Assembly: GCA_900554715.1 (NCBI GenBank)
Contig: USIN01000025.1
Span: 1 to 14,234 of the forward strand
DNA from: an uncultured Bacteroidales bacterium
Lineage (GTDB): Bacteria; Bacteroidota; Bacteroidia; Bacteroidales; Muribaculaceae
DNA: 14,234 nt
Direction: 5' to 3'
Shown piece after piece: positions 7,174 through 12,888 of the stretch. Positions within the stretch are counted from its first letter, which is position 1, and each line of letters starts with the position of its first letter. The notes under the pieces are model-generated. The model worked only from the letters and a program-made list of their open reading frames with translations. It was not told the DNA's origin and searched no databases. The translations under genes and the position numbers were made by a program.

Positions 7174-7757
7174 TTAAAGCCTTGCGACCAATTCAGAGCC
7201 CGTAATGACCTCCATTTTTGAAAAAGCGAATAACTTCTTGCCAAGATCTTTGAGTGAATGTCCGATATGATACACCTCTTCATCAATTATCAAAAAGCGG
7301 TCATGAGCCCTCTTACATTCATGCAATGCCACACCCGGATATTGCGCATAAGCGCACGCATTATTCTGATATTCACCTCAATGGCCCTTTCTGAACGGAG
7401 CACACTACTGAGCATTGCCACCCCATTTTCAGTAAAAGCATGAGGCATATACTTCAAATGCCGACCCTTGCCTTCGTTTAAGGTCACAATTTGTGACCTT
7501 AAACATTCATCCTTTGTCAACTGAAACATAAAATCTGACGGGAACCGCTGTATATTACGCTTTACCGCCTGATTAAGCACCTTTGTTTCAACCCCATACA
7601 GCATTGCAAGGTCACTATCGAGCATAACTTGTTCATCTCTTATTACATATATAAGAGATTCGATATTAGCAGAAACAGGGTATTTGTCTTCCACTTTTTC
7701 AACACTTCCAGACAGATGTAGTTCAAGAGGTGTTTCATTTTCTCGCATAAATTCCAT
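7174..7757 (-). pseudogene. ORF6N-domain protein gene with internal deletion and frameshift
   Basis: ORF6N-domain proteins are phage-related DNA-binding proteins common in Bacteroidales. The N-terminal half is intact from ATG 7757. It contains the typical MLDSDLAMLYGVETKVLNQA, then NIQRFPSDFMFQLTKDE, FTENGVAMLSSVLRSERAIE and VNIRIMRA. After this the open frame runs about 15 foreign residues and stops at 7290. The other minus-strand frame picks up at AQYPGVALHECKRAHDRF, continues LIIDEEVYHIGHSLKDLGKK and LFAFSKMEVITGSELVARL, and stops at 7174-7176. That is the C-terminal end known from full-length relatives of roughly 300 or more residues. The middle (coiled coil and most of the second domain) is missing, joined near a GCGTGCGCTTATGCGCA stretch around 7355-7375. 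An N-terminal 155-aa protein could still be made. Codon use is less GC-rich than the core genes. Confidence 0.85.
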
Positions 7758-7812
7758 ATGCAAAGATACTTAATATTCCGAGAAGTTATTTTACACCCTC
7801 GCAAAAATATGT

Positions 7813-7967
7813 TTTATGTCTTTCTGTCAAAAATAATCTTTTGTTCTATCATACTACAGCTTTCTATGCGCTTGGATGTCAGCTATTTGGAGATTGATGT
7901 AGTATAATGTTGAGTTGCCGTCCTGACGGCATAGGGACTTCTGCCCTTTTGTTCTTTTGTTCAAGAT
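7813..7967 (+). repeat. 98-bp repeat copy 2 inside a CTTTTGTTC-type string
   Basis: The exact 98-bp repeat occupies 7846-7943, with the same internal inverted repeats as copy 1. Its flanks, 7813-7840 and 7940-7967, together rebuild the uninterrupted string at 7066-7128, which places the extra DNA at 7848-7939 (92 bp). It lies between the start of the ORF6N remnant and the end of the thioesterase gene. No gene is visible in this 300-nt gap. Confidence 0.85.
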
Positions 7968-8063
7968 TGTGCATCGTGCATTGTGTCACCGCCTTAGCGC
8001 TTCGCTTGCGAAGAATTGTGAATTGTGAATTATGAATTGTGCATTAAAAAGAATTGTGCATTG
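7964..8063 (+). repeat. TTGTGCATT/TTGTGAATT repeat string with a hairpin
   Basis: Words ATTGTGCAT, ATTGTGAATTGTGAATTATG and ATTGTGCATT run up to within 2 nt of the thioesterase stop codon (8065-8067). In the middle is a hairpin CTTCGC-TT-GCGAAG (8000-8013), which on the minus strand would lie about 50 nt beyond the end of the recF operon. It may act as its terminator but lacks a T-run. Confidence 0.7.
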
Positions 8064-8064
8064 A

Positions 8065-8514
8065 TCAAAGCTCTCGCCCCTCATAGTCGCTGAGGCGGCG
8101 GCGCCATTCATCAGTGATCGGGCGCGACCTGACAGTATCAGGGTCGATGTTGACCATTGTCGTCGTCGCGCGGCATTTGACCTCGCCCGTTTTAACGTTA
8201 ACGACGCGCTGTTCCAGGCGGAGCGACGAATGCGACATCGACTCAATCGCCGTCAGCACCTCAAGATCTTCACTGATATACGTCGGGTTATAGAAATCGC
8301 AGTTTATATTGGCGATGACCAGCGTCACCTCACCCCAGTCAAAGCGTCCCCCTTCCATAAACTGAGCGAAATAGGCCGCCTTGGCCAGATCCATAAACTG
8401 CAGATAGATAGAGTTGTTGAGATGACCTAACATATCGATGTCGTTGAAGCGTATCTGCACCGGCTGATGGTGGCGGAACTCATACTCCGCCTCGGGTATT
8501 CTTGAATTTGACAT
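8065..8514 (-). CDS. Hot-dog-fold acyl-CoA thioesterase (YbgC/FcbC type)
   Basis: This is a 149-aa cytoplasmic single-domain 4HBT-family thioesterase, predicted to hydrolyse an acyl-CoA or acyl-ACP thioester. The substrate is unknown. The diagnostic segment is IRFNDIDMLGHLNNSIYLQF (residues 21-40). It matches the family D-x-D-x-x-GH-x-N-N-x-x-Y motif with D25/D27, H31 and N33, and the helix of the hot-dog fold follows. ANINCDFYNPTYISEDLEV and the strands after it (LRLEQRVVNVKTGEV, RATTTMVNID) are the expected beta sheet. ATG 8514 is 5 nt beyond the stop of the DUF721 gene, so this is the last gene of the esterase-recF operon. Its own stop abuts a repeat string. Confidence 0.88.
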   Translation of the reverse strand: MSNSRIPEAEYEFRHHQPVQIRFNDIDMLGHLNNSIYLQFMDLAKAAYFAQFMEGGRFDWGEVTLVIANINCDFYNPTYISEDLEVLTAIESMSHSSLRLEQRVVNVKTGEVKCRATTTMVNIDPDTVRSRPITDEWRRRLSDYEGREL

Positions 8515-8519
8515 TGTCC

Positions 8520-8810
8520 TTAATGAATTATCAGTTTATCTATAACATTTTGACCCACCGCCCGGTTTAGGTTGCCGACAAGACGGTCGGTCAGATATAC
8601 AAGCTCATTCTTCAGCGCCGCCGACGAGATATAGACGTGCATCGTCCGGCCGTCGACATAGCGCCGTGTCGTATAGCGGTTTACCACCGGTCCGACGACA
8701 TCGGCCCAGACAAAGCATACACGCTGGCGGTTGTAGTTGTCTGTCGCACCCGCAGCCTCGAAGGCCTCGGTGATGATTTCTCCCAGACTCTTGGCTTCGC
8801 TGCGTTTCAT
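8520..8810 (-). CDS. DUF721 / DciA-like protein, 96 aa
   Basis: DUF721 proteins include DciA, the replicative helicase loader or operator of bacteria that lack DnaC, and are often found by recF or gyrB. This 96-aa copy has the usual N-terminal KH-like alpha/beta layout: a first helix (SLGEIITEAFEAAG), the conserved VCFVWADVVGPVVNRYT with its W and GP, strand RTMHVYISSAALKNELVYL, and a last helix and strand (LNRAVGQNVIDKLII). I use ATG 8810 because it overlaps the recF stop as ATGA. Starting further up would add 13 residues lying inside recF and lacking family features. Short Bacteroidetes members like this one lack the longer C-terminal tail of larger DciA proteins, so helicase loading is probable but not shown. 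Confidence 0.85.
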   Translation of the reverse strand: MKRSEAKSLGEIITEAFEAAGATDNYNRQRVCFVWADVVGPVVNRYTTRRYVDGRTMHVYISSAALKNELVYLTDRLVGNLNRAVGQNVIDKLIIH

Positions 8811-9907
8811 GATTCTATCGGGCTGAACGTACCGCGCTCGACATTCCACAGGCGGTAGTCGCCGTCGGTGACGCCTATGATCTCGTCGAGATGCTTGCGG
8901 TTGGTGTCGGTGATGAAAATCTGGCCGAAAGTCGGCGACGCCGCTATCGCCATGATGCGTTCGACACGTTTGGCGTCGAGTTTGTCGAAGATATCGTCGA
9001 GAAGCAGCATCGGTGACATCTCCATCGACTGCTTGAGAAACTCATACTGAGCCAGCCTCAGCGCTATCGTGTAGGTCTTCGCCTGACCCTGCGACGCCGT
9101 CGTGCGCGCCGGCATACCGTCGAGCGTCATCGCTATATCGTCGCGGTGAGGACCGGCTCCCGTGTGTCTGACGATTTCATCGCGGCGCCGGTTCTGCTCG
9201 GCCGCCTCGATGAAGCTGCGGCCCGCGAGCGAACTGTCATACGACAGCTTCGGCCGTTCGTCGCCCGGCGAGATGGCCGCATAATAGCGTCCGAAGATGT
9301 CGCTCAGACGCGTTATCCACTCGCTGCGGCGCCGCGTGATATAGTCGGCCGCGCCGTCGAGCTGCATGTCGACAGCGGCATAGAGATTCACGTCGGTGAC
9401 GCCGTCGCGCAGCATCGCGTTGCGCTGTGTCAGAGTGCGGTTATAGCGTATCAGGGCGTCGAGATAGACGCGGTCGGCCTGCGAGATGACCATGTCGATA
9501 AACCGGCGGCGCGTCTCGGCGCTCCCGGCTATCAGCTCGCTGTCGGCCGGCGACACCATCACGAGCGGCAGCAGCCCGATATGGTCGCTCAGACGCTGAT
9601 ATTCCTTGCCCGAGCGGCGGAACGACTTGCGGCGTCCCGTCGACGACAGCGACGCCGCTATGTCTTCGTCGGCTCCGAGGCGCTCATATTCGCCCCTGAC
9701 GATGGCGAAAGTCTCGCCCCCGGTGATGAGCAGGCTGTCGGGCGCGCCGCTGAAACTGCGGCAGAAGCTCATGAAATAGAGCGCGTCGAGCAGATTGCTC
9801 TTGCCCATGCCGTTGTCGCCGAGAAAACAGTTGACATTGTCAGAGAAATCGAGCGACGCCTCGGCGATGTCCTTGAAATTAGTGACACTCAGATGCTTGA
9901 GCTTCAT
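8807..9907 (-). CDS. recF: DNA replication and repair protein RecF
   Basis: RecF is an SMC-like ABC ATPase that binds gapped DNA with RecO and RecR and helps load RecA at stalled forks. The 366-aa length is standard. Visible are the N-terminal LKHLSVTNFKDI strand, Walker A GDNGMGKSN (residues 30-38) followed by LLDALYFMSFCRSF, TGAGPHRDD (249-257), the ABC signature region ASQGQAKTYTIALRLAQYEF (272 onward) and Walker B LLLDDIFDKLD (301-311). The last also holds the D-loop region typical of RecF. The start ATG 9907 overlaps the esterase stop by 4 nt and its own stop overlaps the next ATG by 4 nt, so translation of all three is likely coupled. The operon position between a secreted esterase and DUF721 is partly conventional (recF-DUF721) and partly unusual (esterase first). 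Confidence 0.97.
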   Translation of the reverse strand: MKLKHLSVTNFKDIAEASLDFSDNVNCFLGDNGMGKSNLLDALYFMSFCRSFSGAPDSLLITGGETFAIVRGEYERLGADEDIAASLSSTGRRKSFRRSGKEYQRLSDHIGLLPLVMVSPADSELIAGSAETRRRFIDMVISQADRVYLDALIRYNRTLTQRNAMLRDGVTDVNLYAAVDMQLDGAADYITRRRSEWITRLSDIFGRYYAAISPGDERPKLSYDSSLAGRSFIEAAEQNRRRDEIVRHTGAGPHRDDIAMTLDGMPARTTASQGQAKTYTIALRLAQYEFLKQSMEMSPMLLLDDIFDKLDAKRVERIMAIAASPTFGQIFITDTNRKHLDEIIGVTDGDYRLWNVERGTFSPIES

Positions 9908-10734
9908 TTCTTTTCGGCAGGCTTGGCATTGAAGGCCTCGTTGAAAAACAGCAGATGATAGAGTATCGAGTTGCCCCAGTATTTGTGGGTGTGGGCCCCG
10001 GGACGCACGGTATAGTCGTGTGGGATGCCGGCCTCATCGAGGCGTTCGTGGAGATTGTTGTTGACCTTGGCGAAGAAATCGTCGCGACCGCAGTCAAAGG
10101 TGATGTTGAGTGTGCCGGGCTTGAGCGAGTCGACGAGATTTATCACCGTCATGCGCTCCCACAGTTCGGGATTCGATTCCTTGTCACCAAGTCGTTTGGC
10201 CATCTTCCAGCTCTTCGGGAAGGGGCGTATGTCGACACCGCCGCTCATGCTGCCGGCGTTGCCAAAGATGTCGGGATGGCGCATCGACAGCCACAGCGCT
10301 CCGTGACCGCCCATGCTCAGACCCGTGATGGCGCGGTGCGACGCGCGGCGGTCGACGTCATAGTTGTCATTGATATAAGGCACTAACACCTTGGTTATGA
10401 ACGACTCCATCTGCATCCCCTTGTCTACCGGCGAGTCCCAGTACCAGCTGTCGCGGCCGTCGGGCATCACGATGACCATGCCGTACTGGTCGGCAAGCTC
10501 GGGCAGTCGGGGCTGCGTCTTGAGCCACGCGCGATGGTCGCCCCCGTAGCCGTTGAGCAGGTAGACCGTGCGGTAGCCCGCGTCGGGGCGCGCGCTCTCG
10601 GGGGTGATGACGGCGACGCGCATCGGAGTCTCGAGATAACCCTGCGACGCGACGCTTATCGTATCGACTTTGGCGGCAAAGGCCGTCATACTCAATATCA
10701 TGGCTGATACAGCCGACAGTATCTGACGTTTCAT
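9904..10734 (-). CDS. Secreted alpha/beta-hydrolase esterase (esterase D / XynZ-like), 276 aa
   Basis: The protein has an N-terminal signal peptide (about residues 1-20, ending TAFA) and then a single alpha/beta-hydrolase domain of the putative-esterase family (esterase D, feruloyl esterase, acetyl-xylan esterase-like). The nucleophile elbow is GLSMGG with S140. Probable other triad members are D218 or D219 in FDCGRDDFF and H248 in RPGAHTHKYW. YLLNGYGGDHRAW (residues 59-70) supplies the oxyanion-loop segment. It should act in the periplasm on an ester, perhaps a polysaccharide acyl or feruloyl group, but the substrate is unknown. It opens the leftward operon, its TGA overlapping the recF ATG. 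A -7-like TAATTTTG lies upstream at 10757-10764. Confidence 0.9.
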   Translation of the reverse strand: MKRQILSAVSAMILSMTAFAAKVDTISVASQGYLETPMRVAVITPESARPDAGYRTVYLLNGYGGDHRAWLKTQPRLPELADQYGMVIVMPDGRDSWYWDSPVDKGMQMESFITKVLVPYINDNYDVDRRASHRAITGLSMGGHGALWLSMRHPDIFGNAGSMSGGVDIRPFPKSWKMAKRLGDKESNPELWERMTVINLVDSLKPGTLNITFDCGRDDFFAKVNNNLHERLDEAGIPHDYTVRPGAHTHKYWGNSILYHLLFFNEAFNAKPAEKK

Positions 10735-10756
10735 GTTCTTTGTTGTTTTGTTTTCA

Positions 10757-10764
10757 CAAAATTA
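10757..10764 (-). promoter_or_regulatory. -7 element for the esterase-recF operon
   Basis: On the minus strand this reads TAATTTTG, a perfect TAnnTTTG, 23 nt before the esterase ATG. No TTTG is found 19-21 nt further upstream, so the -33 is weak or absent. The 73-nt space is shared with the divergent beta-helix lipoprotein gene, for which I see no clear promoter. Confidence 0.4.
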
Positions 10765-10807
10765 GTAAAAATCACAATAATATATACGCCACAGCGTTAC
10801 TATTACG

Positions 10808-12223
10808 ATGAAAAATATCCTCTTATACCTCACCGTCGCTCTTGCCGCCTCTGCGGCAACGACTTCGTGTATCGAAGACAGTTTCTCGTCGTCTCCCTCC
10901 GACCAGCCGGCATTCTCTGTCGATACCCTCAGAATGGGCGTCATCTACACCGACGACCGTTCTGCCACCCACCGTTTTACCGTCTATAACCGCGCATCGA
11001 AGTCCATCTCGATATCCGACATATCGCTCTCGGGCGACAACGCCCCCTACTTCCGTCTCAACGTCGACGGCTTCAGCGGCTCGCGCTTCAACAACGTCGA
11101 GATACGAGCCAAAGACTCTATCTTTGTTTTCGTCGACGCCCTTCTACCCGAGTCGGGCAGCGACACGCCCCTCGACATCTGCGCCGACATCGACTTCACC
11201 ACCAACGGCGTCACCCGCAGCGTCACCATCGACGCAGAGGGACAGGACCTCGTGCGTCTCAAAGCCCTTGAAATCACCGAAGACATGACCCTCACGGCCG
11301 GCAAGCCCTACCGCATCATCGACTCGCTCGTCGTCGCCCCCGGCGTCACCCTCAACCTCGACCCGGGCGCGCGCCTGCTATTCCACGACAAGGCCTATCT
11401 CGCCGTCGAAGGACGTCTCGTCAGCCGGGGCACCCTCGACGCTCCCGTCACCATCTCGGGCGACCGCGTCGGCAACGTCGCCGCCGACATACCCTTCGAC
11501 CTCATGTCGCGCCAGTGGGAAGGCATCGTCCTGCGCCCCTCGTCGACCCATAGCGAACTATCGTTCACGACTATAAAGAACTCGTCGTGGGGCGTCGTCA
11601 TCTACGGCTCGCCGCAGTGCAACAGCCTGCCTTCGCTCAAGATGACCAACTGCCGCCTGCGCAACTCCGGCGGACTCGTCCTCACGGCCGAACACGCCGA
11701 CATCGAGGCCTACGGCTGTGAATTCGCCGAAGCCGCCGACGGACTCGTCTCGCTCACCGGCGGCACCCACCGTTTCTGCCAGTCGACATTCTCAAACAAC
11801 TACCTATTTACGGCCATCGGCGGCGCGGCCATCACCCTCGCCCACCTCGGCCCCGACACCGACGACCTCAGCAACCTGCCTTACACCGCCGCACGCTTCG
11901 ACAACTCAATCATCTACGGCATCGGCGCCGACATCGCCCCCGGCGACCTCATCGGCACCGGCGTCGTCTTCCGCAACTGCCTGATACGCAGCGCCGGCAC
12001 CGACGACGACAACTTCATCTCATGCCTCTGGGACGCCGACCCGCTATTCTACACCGTGCGCACCGACTACATCTTCGACTACCGTCTGCGCGACGGTTCG
12101 CCCGCCATCGGTGCCGGCAACCCCGACCTCGTCGCTCCCGAAGCCGCCACCGACGCCTACGGCCTCGACCGCGGCGCCGCCCCCGACTTAGGAGCGTATG
12201 TCTATGTACCCGAGGGTGAGTGA
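10808..12223 (+). CDS. Surface lipoprotein with right-handed parallel beta-helix, 471 aa
   Basis: The N-terminus is a lipoprotein signal (hydrophobic residues 4-15, then ATTSC with the lipidated Cys21). The mature end CIEDS carries acidic residues right after the cysteine, which in Bacteroidetes favours export to the cell surface. Residues 35-150 look like a beta-sandwich domain (FTVYNRASKSISISDISLSG). From about 165 to 400 come repeated short strands typical of right-handed beta-helix proteins (VVAPGVTLNLDPGARLLFHD, LAVEGRLVSRGTLDAPVTIS, SSWGVVIYG, GGLVLTAEHADIEAYGCEF). The C-terminal RLRDGSPAIGAGNPD and DRGAAPDLGAYVYVP is the usual closing segment of these proteins. A role in binding or modifying a polysaccharide is possible. 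No catalytic residues are identified. The gene is very GC-rich and divergent from the esterase-recF operon. Confidence 0.85.
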   Translation: MKNILLYLTVALAASAATTSCIEDSFSSSPSDQPAFSVDTLRMGVIYTDDRSATHRFTVYNRASKSISISDISLSGDNAPYFRLNVDGFSGSRFNNVEIRAKDSIFVFVDALLPESGSDTPLDICADIDFTTNGVTRSVTIDAEGQDLVRLKALEITEDMTLTAGKPYRIIDSLVVAPGVTLNLDPGARLLFHDKAYLAVEGRLVSRGTLDAPVTISGDRVGNVAADIPFDLMSRQWEGIVLRPSSTHSELSFTTIKNSSWGVVIYGSPQCNSLPSLKMTNCRLRNSGGLVLTAEHADIEAYGCEFAEAADGLVSLTGGTHRFCQSTFSNNYLFTAIGGAAITLAHLGPDTDDLSNLPYTAARFDNSIIYGIGADIAPGDLIGTGVVFRNCLIRSAGTDDDNFISCLWDADPLFYTVRTDYIFDYRLRDGSPAIGAGNPDLVAPEAATDAYGLDRGAAPDLGAYVYVPEGE

Positions 12224-12226
12224 AGA

Positions 12227-12282
12227 AATGCACAATGCACAATCTTTTTCTGACCCGTCGGACTTGTCGGACTCGTCGGACG
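12227..12282 (+). repeat. AATGCACAAT doublet and GTCGGACTT tandem repeat
   Basis: Four nt beyond the lipoprotein stop (12221-12223) comes AATGCACAATGCACAAT (12227-12243), the reverse complement of the TTGTGCATT repeats seen elsewhere. It is followed by three tandem copies of a 9-nt unit: GTCGGACTT (12257-12265), GTCGGACTC (12266-12274) and GTCGGAC (12275-12281). Confidence 0.75.
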
Positions 12283-12313
12283 ATAAACAAAAAGACAAAA
12301 ACCATCTGATAAT

Positions 12314-12522
12314 CAAGCCGGAGGCTTGAAATTTTGTTAGCCGCGGGCGCGAGCGCCCGTGGAAAGAGCAAAATAGTCCTCCCTCGACCCCGGCAGGGTC
12401 GCACTATGACCGCAAATATCGCCTGCAAGGCGATGATTTTACTGGTGGCCGCGTAGGCCGAGGCGCAGCAGCGCCGGCCTGCGCGGTTTGGGGGCAATAG
12501 ATTGATTGCGTTTGAAAACGCA
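12314..12522 (+). repeat. Array of six consecutive hairpins
   Basis: Six perfect or near-perfect hairpins follow one another. They are CAAGCC-GGA-GGCTTG (12314-12328), CGGGCGC-GA-GCGCCCG (12344-12359), CGACCC-CGGCA-GGGTCG (12385-12401), ATCGCC-TGCAA-GGCGAT (12418-12434), a compound stem at 12449-12486 and TGCGTTT-GA-AAACGCA (12507-12522). In the compound stem, an 11-bp outer stem with one wobble and a 2-nt bulge holds GGCGC-AGCA-GCGCC. Their spacing is 15-26 nt. They resemble REP/BIME-type palindrome clusters, but no RAYT transposase gene is present in the window. No protein-coding content is apparent. Confidence 0.75.
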
Positions 12523-12737
12523 GACTTGCTACTACAACAGCGCTCCGAGGTTTAGACCTTCTTGTTGGTTGCCTTCCTCTGGCTTGGTCGGCTCTGCGGG
12601 CCTCCCATGTCTGAGGTTATGACATGACCACATTGGTGCGCGACTTCATTGAAAAAAACAATGCGATTAAGTAAAGATTTAATATTCTGACTATAAATAA
12701 TTAGAAGCGGTACGACGTCTGTTAGACTGCCTGTAAG
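12523..12737. other. Unassigned intergenic stretch
   Basis: No recognised gene. On the minus strand a 33-codon frame (ATG 12633 to TAG 12532-12534, beginning MWSCHNLRHGRPAEP and ending LNLGALL) is open, and a weak stem CATGTC/GACATG sits at 12606-12626. Neither is strong enough to call. From about 12650 the sequence turns AT-rich, marking the change from the GC-rich core to the AT-rich right-hand gene. Confidence 0.4.
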
Positions 12738-12790
12738 CTGCTAATCGTTTATATCTCGCTCCATTGGACCGAGATATAAACGATTAGCAG
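12738..12790. repeat. Perfect 21-bp inverted repeat with 11-nt loop
   Basis: The left arm 12738-12758 (begins CTGCTAATCG, ends ATATCTCG) is the exact reverse complement of the right arm 12770-12790 (ends CGATTAGCAG). The loop, 12759-12769, is CTCCATTGGAC and can itself pair TCCA with TGGA. Neither strand has a T-run after the stem, so it is not a standard intrinsic terminator. Confidence 0.95.
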
Positions 12791-12800
12791 TATTGGTGTT

Positions 12801-12816
12801 AAAAAGCCTGTGAGGC
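12801..12816 (-). terminator. Possible weak terminator after the Ig-like lipoprotein gene
   Basis: On the minus strand GCCT-CAC-AGGC (12816-12806) is followed at once by five T residues (12805-12801). It is 73 nt beyond the stop codon of the lipoprotein gene. The stem is only 4 bp. Confidence 0.3.
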
Positions 12817-12888
12817 CAAAATAAGTTTAACAATTTAAAAAGTTGAGGTATTGCTGTTAATCTGCTTGTTTATAAAAACAGCTTTGAC

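Noticed and set aside
8811..8849. Earlier start of the DUF721 gene inside recF
   Set aside because: The ATG at 8810 forms the usual ATGA overlap, and the 13 extra residues have no family character.
9146..9958. A 270-codon plus-strand frame opposite recF
   Set aside because: It mirrors the recF coding strand in GC-rich DNA, has no recognisable domain, and recF is certain.
12015..12497. A 160-codon minus-strand Arg-rich frame across the beta-helix gene end and the hairpin array
   Set aside because: Arg-rich composition is typical of antisense reading of GC-rich genes, and it runs through palindromes and repeats.
12532..12633. A 33-codon minus-strand frame
   Set aside because: Too short and without a recognised motif or paralogue. 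All three minus frames are partly open here. Kept only as a remark in the regional entry.
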